Below are positions 35,319 through 47,385 of a DNA stretch of 64,000 nt, one piece after another. Each line of letters starts with the position of its first letter. Position 1 is the stretch's first letter. Both the position numbers and the translations under genes were made by a program. Below the pieces are notes generated by a model. It searched no databases. It was given only the letters and a program-made list of their open reading frames with translations, and had not been told where the DNA came from. The stretch is from Phlebotomus papatasi (taxonomy: Eukaryota; Arthropoda; Insecta; Diptera; Psychodidae), in the NCBI RefSeq assembly GCF_024763615.1, contig NC_077222.1, forward strand, positions 21,514,001-21,578,000, written 5' to 3'.

Positions 35319-37200
35319 CTTAAGGCTAGGGGTAACTAGGACACTAATAAACATGAGGAGATAGTGGTAAAGATAGATTTTTATGGCTACACTACTTGGA
35401 CTTACGTAGACTATTTCCTCAGTGGACAAGGATCCCTTTAGTATCTACGAATTCATATGTCTCGTCCTCTGAAGTCTAATATCTAATTAAAAGAATGGCA
35501 GTGTGTAATACTATCCCATATTTACGTTACTGGATGATTAATAGTTCTAGAGAGAATTCAACAATTTTCCAATTAAAATCGAGTTAGATTTGTTTAGAAA
35601 ATCTTTTCAATTTGAGAATAATGTTGTGAAAATTGTCAAAAAAACCACCACATGTAAAAATTCGTAACAATGAGGTTAGTCCAATTCCATTGATTAACTT
35701 CGAAGTACATCAGTCGTTTTTTTTCACTAAATAGCATCACGTGTCATTGACGATTACGATGAATAAATCAAATTAGGTGGAGTGAGAGTTTCGACAGAGT
35801 CTTTCTTTTATTTGTAAACTATTGCCCGCCCTCTCATAACACTGAAGTTTGTTAAACAACTCATTCAATTTGTTTCCAACTGCTGTAGTAAAATATTATA
35901 GATTTCAGGCATGTCTGTGGCGCCCGCGAGTAAGATTTAATTGGCACCCACGCAATTGTGGTCATTACGAAAGTGACGAGACACACTCAAACAACTTGGA
36001 ACTTTTTCCAGTAATTTGGACAAGAGTGTATCACTTTGTTGGACAAATTATGTTTGTTGAGGAAGACCAAAAACTGTCAGAATAACTTTCCTAAGCAAAG
36101 TGTCGTCAGTCACACATGGGCAATTTTTCTTCTTCGACAAGCTATTTTCCTATTCTTCTCTTTCAATAGATTCATGATGAAATATAAAGCCCGGTGTCTG
36201 ATGTCAATTCAGCGGTTAGGATGTGACATGAAAGGTATTCTGAAACAATTAATTACACGGATATGCCAATGGAATCAGGTTCACATACATATTTAAATGC
36301 TTTCAGGACATAAAAGGGAGTGGTAAAGCTTTCTCTCTTTGTGAAATGCTTGAATTTTAATGCTGTTCTTTAAGAATAGGTTGGGTGTAAAAATTTCATT
36401 GAATAAAGTCGTTTATCTTTCGCTTTTGTCATTTTTGTGATCACTCTGTTTAGCGGTGACATGGGCTGAGGTTTAGAAGTTTACCCATAACCTAATGTAA
36501 CCGATTCAGATTGAGATTATTGTCCAACATCCTAATTCATTAAAAATAAGCTCTTTAGAGTTGATTAGCTTTTGACCCTGAAAAAAGCTTTAGCAAGAAT
36601 GATTCAAGGGTATTTTCTTTATTATAATCTTATTAATTATTACTATTATATCACAGACTTGTGAACGAATGAAAAAAACAGTCAAACGAGCAACGGGGGG
36701 CAAAAATAAACTAAAAATTGACTATTTAGCAAGAGATATATCAACAAATATATTCCAATTTAAAGGAAAATTTAGATTTGTCAAACACCAGGGATTATGT
36801 CGCTCATTTGGTACATAACTCTAACCACAAGTTTACATACAGTAAAACTACTCTACAAATTTTCGTTTATTTATTTTCATTAACTTTATAAATGAAAATA
36901 GTGACACAGACAAGAGAGAACAAAATTTTAAACTTATTCCACTCAAAATAAACTTGTGGTTAGAGTTGGGCCCTTATAGTAACTCAGAATGAGAAATATA
37001 CATATTTAACGTTGTTTCTGTGTAGTTGTAGCTAAAAAAAATTGGGAAAAACTTGTACAAATTATCTTCTTGGTCTATTTAATCCATTCGGACAATGTGT
37101 TTGACATGCCCGAAATAAAACTTTCATACTCTATCTCTAGAATGTCAATCCCTTGTAGATTAATAGATAATAATTGCGGAAATAAAACAAAGATTATCTA
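35319..37200. other. Unassigned DNA with one short inverted pair
   Basis: The inverted pair ACTCTAACCACAAGTTTA (about 36818-36835) and TAAACTTGTGGTTAGAGT (about 36950-36967) could be the ends of a small MITE. Frames at 35849-36296 have no recognised domain. Confidence 0.35.
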
Positions 37201-37352
37201 TTAACCCTTTAAGGATGATTGGGACACTGATGTCCCAAAAACAAAAACCATTATTTTTGATTATGAAAGATAATTTGTGCCCAAAATAGTCAGAAAAAAA
37301 TGGTTTCAGTTTTTTTGGGATACCAATATCACACTCGTCTTTTAAAGGTATA
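37201..37352. mobile_element. piggyBac-type MITE, copy 2
   Basis: TTAACCCTTTAAGGATGA at the left. The right end TTTTAAAGGTATA appears to have lost the TTAA by mutation. It shares TGTCCCAAAAACAAAAAC with copy 3, and its reverse complement resembles copy 1. Confidence 0.65.
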
Positions 37353-37395
37353 GGGGAAGCGGAGAGTTGCTATCAAACAGGCGTCTTAATGATCA

Positions 37396-38072
37396 TTGAA
37401 TTCCGGTGCCGACCAAAATTCCGAATAGACAAAATCCCGAAGAAAAAAGGTCCTGAATAGGTCTAAATCGTCGAAATTCCAAAAGCCAAAATCTAGAAAG
37501 TTTAGAAATTCCGAATGGGTCGAAATCCTGCTGAATGAATTAAAATCCTGGAAAGCTAAAATCCCCAGGAGACAAAATTCTGAAAGATTAAAAATCGAAA
37601 GCCAAAATCCCAAAAACAAAAATTCCCGAAAGCTCATAATCCTAAAAGGATGACATTATACGAAGGATACTGTATGGAATGATTTCCCAAAACCCAGAAA
37701 ATTTCCCTTTACCTCCAGCTAGCGCGGGTATAACGAGAGTAATTATGACACTTTTAAGAATTTGGGATTTTAGCTCTTTCGGGATTTTGACCCATTCAGG
37801 AGTTTGGCTTTTCCGGATTTTGGGTTTTCGGAATCTTGACTTTTCAGGATCTTGGCTTTTGGAAATTTCGACCCATTCGGAAGTTTGGCTTGTCGAAATT
37901 TTGGTTTTCAACATTTTGGTTTTTCTGGATATTGGCTTTTCGGAATCTTGACTTTCCAGGATCTTGGCTTTTAGAAATTTCGACCCATTCAGAAGTTTGG
38001 CTTGTCGAAATTTTGGTTTTCAACATTTTGGTTTTTCGGGATATTGGCTTTTCGGCATTTTGATCCCGGAAA
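37396..38072. mobile_element. Foldback element, copy 4 (largest)
   Basis: The left array (about 37410-37640) has CCAAAATCCCGAAA-like units and begins TTCCGGTGCCGACC. The core (37638-37750) contains GGATACTGTATGGAATGATT and CCAGCTAGCGCGGGT. The right array (37755-38065) is inverted and includes a 112-bp duplicated block. Phe/Gly/Leu-rich frames over the right arm are by-products. Confidence 0.8.
37829..38052. repeat. 112-bp higher-order tandem duplication inside a foldback arm
   Basis: The block starting CGGAATCTTGACTTT at 37829 recurs at 37941 with few differences. Each block holds about seven 15-bp-type units. Confidence 0.8.
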
Positions 38073-38175
38073 AATTTATGTAACTGAAAATACTATTCAC
38101 ACAGCAACAGGGATAACTGTTGCTGCGAAATAAGGTACCCAAAATCATATAGTTTGTGAATGAAATACAAGTTAT

Positions 38176-38515
38176 ACGACTGAAGCGCTCTTTAGCCTAG
38201 TTCCTGAAGGTCTCAAAATCCTAAATAACGAGTAATTTTATTGGTTTATCAGTATTCTATGGTCAATTTAATTTACCCTTAAAATTCAATCCAAAGCAAA
38301 ATTTTCCTAAAAATCTTAGCTGATAAAAAATTAGAGAAGTAAAGCCATATGGCTAATGTTCTGGACAGACCTACAGCTTCAGCCGAGAGACAGTTTCGCA
38401 CTAAGCCGTTAGTTTCCAGTCAGTTACTTAGTTTCCCACTAATCCATTTCTCGGCTTAAACTGTAAGTCTCTCTAGAGCAGACTTAAGTCTGAAGCCCCT
38501 ATTTAGGTAACTGCT
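38176..38515. repeat. Dispersed repeat with GCTTCAGACTTAAG-like end, copy 1
   Basis: TTCCTGAAGGTCTCAAAATC continues to CTAAATAACG and matches 41204 onward. The right end AAGTCTGAAGCCCCTATTTA continues to GGTAAC and resembles 41538-41560. The left end is eroded. Confidence 0.5.
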
Positions 38516-40659
38516 ATACCGGATAAATCATTTTAGATCTTTGGACTAAAAACGTAAATAGGAAATGGCATTTCTTTATCGAATATAAATACGAATTCAT
38601 TTAATATCGTAAATTATTTTTTAAAGTATTCCTAATATTTAGCGAAAACTCTACAAATGCGAATACCGATAAATTGTACTACAATGAAATGTCCTTTGAT
38701 GACACAGCAATTTTTCGCACTTCAATAAAATTGAAATTTCATAGCAATTATACCTCATACAATAATTCAATTAACTCAGTAATTATAGGCTACCAAAGTA
38801 AAAAGTACATAATGAGCAACAGATAGATGCTATAGGTAAAGTGTTTCAGCACAATAATCAATTTAAAAGTTTTTTTTTTCAAACATTCCTCTAGTGCCCA
38901 TCAGCCAAAAGGGCTCTAATGGGAAATAATTGATGAGGCATTTCATGAGAGGGTGGTCGAAAGAAAATATAATTAAGTGATGAACAAATGGTTAACCACC
39001 AATACGCTGTGAATAATTGTAATTGGATTTTGGAAAAACAAACTCTTAGCTAAGTGCTTTTTCGAAAATACAGGAAAAATATATTTTTTTCTGGAAATTT
39101 GTTGTGAATTTTTTGGACATTTACCCTGTGAGGATATGGAAATTATTTTGGAAAATTGAGTAAATTACTTGTAAATTTAGCTAAAAATACCATATCTAAG
39201 ACTTTACTAGAACCACTTTAACTTGATCCTTCCTTCAGTAATTAATTTATGCATTAATTCAACATAAATTGTAGAGCTTAATGGGACTTGGAATATTGCA
39301 AAATGCCAAGTTAATCCAATATTGGTTGTTAAGTTTCTTGACAAAGTCAGAATTCCCTTCGTTATTCGTTAGACACAAAATCGGAATATATTCTGGAACT
39401 CTTGTGCAAAACTTTAAACTAAATTCGTAACGTTGATTATGTACAAAGTTTTTGCATAATTCTTTTTCAGTAAGATACCACAAGTGAACTTTAACTGCTA
39501 ACTAATGACTTTATGCACTATAATTCTGTTTGACTCATATATTTCACATTGCATCTTCTTTTTAAAAGTAACTTGACAAAATAATGGAGAATTAAAATTC
39601 ATTTCAATGCGCTTTATTCCTTGATTTCAAAGTTCTTCAAGTGGGATTACTATAATTAGATATTTCCCTCGTGCTAAGTGGATATTACGTAAGTTTCTCA
39701 CTGCATTAAAAATTTAAATAGTGTGTTGTAACACTCTTGTGAAAAATTACTCATGATAGTACATTATTAATGAAAATTCCTCTACATTTTCCTATCTTCA
39801 TACCAAAGTTTTACTCGCTTTTTGGCGTGAATTTCCGTGAAAATTTTAAAGCATGGTAACACGTTGAAAGGTGCTGTTAAATGCTGCTAAAACACTTGTA
39901 GGACTTTTGTTTGGAAAGTACAATATAATTAATTAATTTAATGTGAGCTGAGAAGCTTTTAAGTAAAGTCTTTGTCCACATTGGCGTTTTATGAAAATTA
40001 ATTGCAGGAAAAGCTAGTATTTTGACAAAATCCACCTTTCGCAGCATCAAACACCAAATTTTCGCAAAGTTTAACGTATACTGTGCGAAAATACAGGAAG
40101 TTCATTAAATTCAATGTTATTTACATTATAGTGCTCTTTTGCTTTGGCACCACAAGACTGAAAATAAAAACCACCACACATAACACTTTTATCTACGTTC
40201 TGCTATAATTTGAACAGAGAAATTGAATCTCTACGTTTCTGGCTTGAGCTGGTGAAAGCAAATATTAAAAAAAGAAGTACACATCAGGAAAAAGAAATCA
40301 AAAGGAAATAACATAAATATTGCCATCGTGTGGCAATGTTACCATTGTCGTGATATTTATCTGATTTTTTTTTATGTTTAAGCTATTTCCTTGACTATTT
40401 GATTGGTACTCAACCAAAAAGTTCGTGATATAAATCGAATTGGCCGCATCTGTATTGTCCTGATGTTCAAAGGACATGTTCCAATATGAGATATGACAGA
40501 TTGTTTAAAATACTTTCAAATTCTTTCCCAAGAAGCAAAAACGCTTTTTCTGGGAAGTAATAAATTGGATTTTATACGATTAGGAAAAAATTATTAGGAG
40601 ATTATTACAAAGTAGTTCAAAGGATTTGTAATAAAACTATAAAAGACTTATAAGGAATA
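38516..40659. other. Unassigned AT-rich DNA
   Basis: No supportable gene; one 74-codon minus frame (39259-39483) without recognisable domain. Confidence 0.4.
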
Positions 40660-41030
40660 TGAAAAGCCCAAAATCCAAAAGGTAGAAATCACAAAAATCA
40701 AAATTCAGAAAGTTGCGAAATTCCGAATTGGTCAAAATCCCGAAGGAGGTAATATCCTGGAAAACCAAAATCTCCAAAAGACAAAATCCTTAAAGCCAAT
40801 ATTCCGAATAATCAAAATCGTGATATGAGGAAATTATACGAAGGATACTGTATGGAATGATTTCCTAAAACACGGAAAATTTTCCTTTGCATCCAGCTAG
40901 CGCGGGTGCAATCATGGGAGTAACTGACACTTTTAAAAATTCAGGATTTTGGCGTTTGGTATTTCGATTTTTAGGATTTTGGCTTTTCGGAATTTTGATC
41001 CATTTAAGATTTAGACCCATTCAACCCGCT
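40660..41030. mobile_element. Foldback element, copy 5
   Basis: Left units CCAAAATCCAAAAG and so on (about 40668-40820). The core GGATACTGTATGGAATGATT and CCAGCTAGCGCGGGTGCAAT is shared with copy 4 in the same orientation. The right units are inverted to about 41010. Confidence 0.75.
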
Positions 41031-41141
41031 CAACCCAGTCGACGGCTGCAGCCCACCAATCCTGTTTTATTTCTTTAATATATCCAACCCCTATCATTTT
41101 TATGGGTGCTGAAAGGTTGCTTTGGGACTCTTACTGTTATA

Positions 41142-41562
41142 CGAGCTTCAGACCTAAGGCTTATGTCGGCTTCAGACCGGAGGTTTAGCCCGTTTAGCCC
41201 AATTCCCGAAGGTCTCAAAAATCTAAATAACACGCAATTTTATTGATTTTATTGATGAAAAATCTAATGGATTATTTGCCCTTAATATCCAATTATAAAC
41301 AACAATTTCAGAAAAAATCACTTAGAGGACTTAAGCCAGATGGCTGGGCCTTAGATCTGAAGCCCTAATTAGTCATATGATTTAAATTCTTTAATTTCTT
41401 ATCAGTCAAGAATTTTTTAGAAAACTTTGAGTTAGGATTCGATAATTATGGGAAAATGAACTATTACATTCTGAAAAACCAATAATTTTGGTTTCTTAAA
41501 ATTATAAGACATTCGAGAACTGGTCTAAATCTCTAGTCTGAAGATCGCTTTAGGTAACGGCT
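41142..41562. repeat. Dispersed repeat with GCTTCAGAC ends, copy 2
   Basis: The left GAGCTTCAGACCTAAGGCT is inverted against GGCCTTAGATCTGAAGCCC at 41347-41365. The following AGTCTGAAGATCGCTTTAGG near 41535 resembles the right end of copy 1. It lies about 110 bp after a foldback copy, as does copy 1. Confidence 0.5.
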
Positions 41563-41657
41563 CTCAGTCTTCAGTGAGTAAGCATCAATCGCCATGAACG
41601 GTTCATTCTCATAAAGTGGAGAATGGGTGGCAAATTTAGTTCTCCAATTTCCCTGTA

Positions 41658-41970
41658 TAGGGTAAAGGCTCATAATTTTGTCCAGTCTGCTTATAAGCAT
41701 CGATGTTCCAAGTTTGAAGTGCGATATTTTCAATACTAATTGATTTTTTTTGTTACTCTCTTTTCAGAAGGATTATTTAGAAACTTGGCAAGGGTTTATT
41801 GTCTTTGTTTTTACTAAAATTAGTCTTAATACATTTAAAAATGAATTCATATGTAGAGGTGAATTTGACTCGAATTTTGGACAACTTGGTTATTAATTTG
41901 GACAACTTGGCTATAAATTTGGACAGCTAATCCGCCTCAAAAGGATGACCATTGTTGTTCATTTCATGAA
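41658..41970. mobile_element. Possible fourth pogo-like remnant
   Basis: TAGGGTAAAGGCTCATAATT is followed by CTTATAAGCATCGATGTTCC and then a TTTTGTTACTCTCTTTTC block. This order is shared with P1 (ATAAGCACCGAAGTCC, then TTTTGTTACTTCCTTTTC). The right end is not clear; TTTGGACA motifs occur at 41878-41925. Confidence 0.4.
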
Positions 41971-42644
41971 CCAATCTTACCAAGTCATCTTCCTGTTCAT
42001 GTAAGGGAAACGTAGAATGTCACAAGAAGCCCGGACACTTTCCATATCATTCATTAAAGTGAGTTGATTTCGAGTTGACTTTCTTTTTTTTTATAATTGT
42101 ATAGACAATTCTATTAAAATACCTACAAATCTAAAAATTTTCTCAAAATTATTCATAAAAGTCCCAAAATGCCTTAAAAATTAGATAAATTCATATAAAA
42201 GAGGACCTAAAATAAATTTTAATGCTTAGTTTCACCTTGTTAGACCTAGAAAATTACTGATTAATAGAACCAAACTAGTTTTTATAAACTACCTTAATAT
42301 GGATCATAATAAGAGTAATAGTTCAAAGCTATAGTATTCTAAAAGTCGCCAATTCCCTTATCATTTCGGTTTTTTGCTTGTATCAGTCGTACTACCGAGT
42401 AAGCATGCTATTAGGAAGCACATTTCTATAACATCTTTCTTGTAAATCTACAATACGATTATCTAACTTTACTGTCTATCAAGATAGATAGATAGAAACT
42501 TAGGTTTATCTAACCTATCATTGTAATAGAACGAAAAATAGATCTTATAATCCATCTTTACAATGATTACAACTAGGATATTTTGCATGAATACTTGTAG
42601 AATTCTTGAAACTCCTAATCAGTGCAGTTCCAGTATGTCACTTG

Positions 42645-43154
42645 TAGGGGCAAGTGCGTTACTCTTGGACGCCTCAAGCTTTGAATAATTAATTTTTTTT
42701 CCACGTTTTTAGTGAATTGGTTGAATTGGTTGTCTCGTTCGTCTCCTTCCTCAGGTATGGGTAGGTATAGGGAAGCTCTTATCAGGTTTTTGGGGAATCA
42801 CTTGGACAATTACATACACTTGGACTTCATAAAACACTTTTTGGGACGATGTCACCATTTGGACGGTTTGACACAGAATAATCACAGCATCCCCATACCT
42901 ACCCATACCTGAGGAAGGAGACAACCAATCTTCGAAACGTCGTAGAAGGAGGAAATAGAGAAGTTTAAAAAAAAGATCTATACCGTGTTTCTCGACTCCA
43001 AATTATCCACAAAAGACCGAGAATACAATTCAGTATTATTATTTTAATAGCTAGTGTAAAGCCTAAAATGTTCCGAAAAGAACCATAGATTAAATCGATA
43101 ACAAAGATGAGTTGTCCAACGCTTGAGGCGTCCGAATGCAGCGCGTTTCCCCTA
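42645..43154. mobile_element. TA-type TIR element with a second inverted repeat inside
   Basis: Outer TIRs: TAGGGGCAAGTGCGTTACTC continuing GGACGCCTCAAGC, mirrored by GCTTGAGGCGTCC and then CGCGTTTCCCCTA. Inner arms: TTGGTTGTCTCGTTCGTCTC, then CTTCCTCAGGTATGGGTAGG (42725-42770), mirrored at about 42893-42930. The inner right arm leads into CTTCGAAACGTCG. The 66-codon frame inside is not a recognised protein. Confidence 0.7.
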
Positions 43155-45271
43155 CAAAGTTTTTCTCAAAAAATCTTAAAAACGGAGTAAAGGAAAACTG
43201 CTTCTTGGGTGGATTCCTTTTTGGGAAAAACACAAACACAAACCATTTATATGTTTATGAACCAAATTGCACACAAAAGCATATTTGGACATCACAAGCC
43301 TCCCGAAGGCATCAAAAGTCTTATTGAATGTCGAATAATGTTTAGTACAAAGCAACCTCAAATCTCTGCTTCAAAAGAAATGCAAATAGTGCAGCATAAC
43401 TGAAGCTTTCCATTGAGCTTTCCAGGAATAACGATGATGACGAAGTTTATGGATTATGTTTCAACTCAGCTGCACTCCCTCAACATACCATAGCACAGCA
43501 TATAGGAACAACATTAGGGGAGAACTCTCGGATAGACTTTCTTCCCTCCATTTAACTCCATGTGTAATTCCCTCCATGAGTGATGTGAATGAAATTCAGT
43601 AGAGCAATTTAACACACACAAAAGCCATGTTGTGAAAAGAAAATCCGCACCAGGTCAAATCGATAGGAGACATAAAAGCTATTCAGGTTAATGACGTCTT
43701 TATATGTAGTAGAAAAGAAAAACTAAAGACCGTTTCATCCCCCTCAGAGTTCAGATATTTTTTCAATTATGCTATTTCTTTAATGATGAAGAAAAAACTT
43801 GATTTATCGATCGCATAACGTGACTTGAAGCACCTGCAGTAACTGCGAGAGGATTATCATTCTGTGCGCGCCTTCACTTCCGTAATTTTCCTTCAAAAAA
43901 GTATTTTTCTGGTCGTTTTATTTAATCTCCCCGGATAAAATCACAGCTTTCGTGAGAAAATATCATTCAAGAAAGCTTCTATCTTTCCGGAGTTTCATGA
44001 AAGTTGCGAATTTGGAAGCGGATACAGTTCTCTAAAAAAACTACTTTTGGTGCTTTTTACATTAATTTCCTCAATGGAAAGTAATAAAATTGGATTTTGT
44101 GCATCCTTGAAATGCAATTTTGTAGAATGCAAATGTAGTATTTAGGAATAGAAACTACAAAATTAAGTAAATAAATTAATTTTTGTCCTATATCTTCTCT
44201 CTAAAACTTTTCCACGAACTGTCGTTTATACTTTTCAATTTATCAAAGCGGAATTCAAGTTAAACTATCTAAAATTCATTCTCGGTCGAAACTTTCAACT
44301 AATATCTTAGATGTTATGCATTGAATTTTTTCAATTAGTTTATAAAAAGAAAAGACATTCTACCGCTGAGTTTCCTTCTCATGTTGAATCTTGAAGTCAT
44401 TTCCATTGATTAAGAGAATAATTATTTAAATCAAATTAATTTAACGATGGCTAGAAAGTGTTATAAAAAGCATACTGAAGAAATTAAAGGTTTTAACAAC
44501 TCGTTTGCTTATTGAGAATTTTGCGGTTATTTTCTTATGTTTCCGCGCACAAAATATGTCAATTTGAAAATATAAATTTTGTATAAACATGGTGTAAGGT
44601 AAAGTTAATTGTAAATAAAATTATATAAAATAATATATTAGTAGATTTAAAATTTTATTAAAAGCGCCAAAATGTAAGTTAGATCTTCATATGAAGCAAT
44701 CCTAATTAAAATAGCACAAAATATTTAATAAAAATATATTTATTTTTACTAATTTAAGTTATGATTAAAAAGTTAAGTCAAATTTAAGTTTTGATTAAAA
44801 GTTCTGAGTATCCTGAGAGAGTTCATCATATACTACAGGATGGCCGAAAAAAATGCAACAAACTAATGCGCTATACTATCATCATTTTTTGTTCGACTTT
44901 TTTGAAATAAAGATAAAATGGTAGTAAATACATCAAAATTTTAGAATATTATCGGTTTTGTTCAATACGATCTTATTTTGACTTAGTTTTGTTCTTAACT
45001 CTGTCGGAAGTGTTATCGCAGTTTGCACGAATGTCAGCCTTCTGAATGTCTGTACCAAGTTATGTTTCGAAAAACGGAAAGTTTAATTACATTCAGGGTT
45101 TTGAAGAGCTCTAACGATAGCTGCTTCTGCATTTCCTGCAAAATAGCGACATTAAATTGTCACGTTTGAGTTCTATTTCGGTTTAGAAAAGTTTTTCAAA
45201 ATATCGAAAATGCTTTTGTAGGCTTTTAAGTTTTAACCAATGAAATGAACTACCACATGGAAAATATGAAA
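43155..45271. other. Unassigned DNA
   Basis: Short frames only, no recognised domain or repeat. Confidence 0.4.
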
Positions 45272-45437
45272 CCGCTGTCACCAGCGGTTTGACAGCTATG
45301 CGCTGGTGGCAGCGGTGGTAATGTAATGTGATCATTATTTTGATTATAATCAACAGGATGATTGGAAATGTAATGTGATCATTATCTTGAATATAATCAA
45401 CAGGATGATTATAATCAAAATAATAATCACATTACAT
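45272..45437. repeat. Hairpin plus tandem and inverted duplication
   Basis: A GC-rich hairpin (CCGCTGTCACCAGCGG against CGCTGGTGGCAGCGG) is followed by a 43-bp direct duplication (45321-45363, 45368-45410) and then a 27-bp inverted copy of its start (45411-45437). Confidence 0.8.
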
Positions 45438-45777
45438 TTCTATCACTTTCTGGCTAATCCATCTCTCGGTTTAAGCCAAGAAATGGCCTAGGTAGTGGGA
45501 AACTGATGGGAATTTAGTCAAATCAGTTTCTGATTATAATTACGTTAACTCTTCTCTCTGTTTAAGTCGTAAGTGTGTCTAATAAGGCATTAGAAAAGTT
45601 CTTCAGGTTTCTCTTTTCTCGGTTTTTTTCGGGTTTTGTCGTTTTCAAATAAATAGGCTCCGTTTAATTTACTCTAAGTAAGTTGAAAGACGGAAGAAGT
45701 ATTTATAATTATAAATACGTTAAGCCGTATCTCAGCTTAAGTCGTAAGTATGTCTATGGCAATAAGTTTCAAATAGA

Positions 45778-45890
45778 TCCAGGCTGATCCTCAAGAATAT
45801 CTAGCCTTTAAAATCTGGCAGTAAAGAATTAGGTAAAGGAAAGTTATGGAAAGGATCTCTAATCGGTGATCCTAAGCCGCCGGAGTATAA
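45778..45890. repeat. Dispersed repeat Z, uninterrupted copy
   Basis: GGCTGATCCTCAAGAATAT, then TCTGGCAGTAAAGAATTAGG and GATCCTAAG. Matches the two halves 58548-58615 and 58969-59000. Confidence 0.6.
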
Positions 45891-46274
45891 TATTTTGAGA
45901 TTATATTATCAAGAATTAGTCTTAGTCTTGGGCATGCCCAAAGGAGTAATGAGATTGTAAAGAATCTCAGCTAAAGGAACATTGATAAGTTTAGCCATCG
46001 ACTGGGTTAGTAAATGTCGAGTAAGCTGTAGGCTTTGCATTCTAAATTTTCTAATTTTTTTTTGTTTCTTAATTATTCAAGCTTAATTTCTATAAATGCA
46101 TGAATAAACCACAATTAATAGGTTTAAAAACTATTTAATGCAGGAAATTCAAAAATTGCAGATACGCCAATTGTTAACGTAATACGACGATATTCTACTA
46201 ATCTAAAGCTCTAAAAGAGCCGTAAACCTTTGTTTTATGAGTTTAGATAATGATTTAAAAAACCCTTTATGATC

Positions 46275-46280
46275 ATTTTA
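46275..46280. other. Target site duplication, left (ATTTTA)
   Basis: ATTTTA directly outside the left LTR, identical to 52615-52620. Confidence 0.85.
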
Positions 46281-46578
46281 TAGGGGGCAAGCAATATCTA
46301 CTCTTAAATCTAATATACTTAGGAGGTGACCTGCTTATGCAATCGACTGGTGTGGGCTCCAGACTGTCGCGAGCTCTCCGCACTATGTCCTATCACTTGT
46401 ACGACTCGAGACGAACTCACGTCCGTACTCACTGAGATCGTACGATCGACTAAACTAATACAGTCGTCTCCACCATCACCAGAGGCGCTGGCCTAGAAAG
46501 GAGACATTGCGTCTCGAATATTTAGGGTTGCCTCAGCAGAGCATTTATTGCTATAAGGCGGGAAATTTAAGCTCTACA
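46281..46578 (-). repeat. 3' LTR (298 bp)
   Basis: On the minus strand it begins TGTAGAGCTTAAATTTCC and ends GCTTGCCCCCTA, so the 5' end is canonical TG but the 3' end is TA instead of CA. An AATAAA lies at 46544-46549 on the minus strand and may serve polyadenylation. Identical to 52317-52614 on visual comparison. Confidence 0.93.
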
Positions 46579-47385
46579 TCTCGGCCGTCCTGACCTTACC
46601 AATGTCCTCATTGGAGTACTTGACTAATCCGAAGATTCAGGGTTGTCTTGAGGAAAGGTAACAGTCCTTGACTTACCGAATTCCTAACACTTTTCATGAT
46701 CCTCTTAGTTAAATCTCATCTAATCCTTTCTACAAATCTAGGGAATTCTTTATTTGCTCGCTTCTTTTGTCACCAAGACAATATTTCGGATGTATGCTAC
46801 CAAAAGCAATTCCGAATCTTCTCATAATTGTCACAAAGACTTAGGAATTAGACTATCAAAAGTCATTCCTTCTACTGCATCCGGTAATGCTGTCTTCTAG
46901 TGGCATCCTTGTCAATTGCTATTATTAGTCCTTGTATAGTCAATCCATTTCTTGCTGTCGTCGTCGGTTAGCCGTTCTCTTCAAATTGTCACTTAGACTG
47001 ACTATTAGACTGTCACAAAGACTAATTTGTCACAAAGACTCAACAAATGATTTTCCTTTTAAAAGAGTATTTAAATGATCCCATATGTATTGGCCAGGCA
47101 CCCAGGAAACAAATTCCATAGCCATAAATATAACAGATTCCCAGTCAACTTATGACTTTATGATTCAGTCTGCCTAAATTCCAAATGAGAAACAGACATG
47201 TTATTTTGTATTCCTTTAATTCACTTTCCAATAAATTCCATAATATTCCAAATCAAACCATCTAACAAATAGATATTTCAATCTTTCTTTGACTTCAGTT
47301 TATTATCACAAGCAATCCAAATTAATTCAACATCAACTTAATCAACATGTAATCTATCAACTAAGTTTTAACAAAATAAAGAAAT
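46579..47385 (-). other. Retrotransposon 3' untranslated region with GTCACAAAGACT repeats
   Basis: About 0.8 kb without a long frame. GTCACAAAGACT occurs at 46830, 47012 and 47029, and GTCACTTAGACT at 46988. No strong polypurine tract sits directly before the 3' LTR (on the minus strand only GGCCGAGA). Confidence 0.7.
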
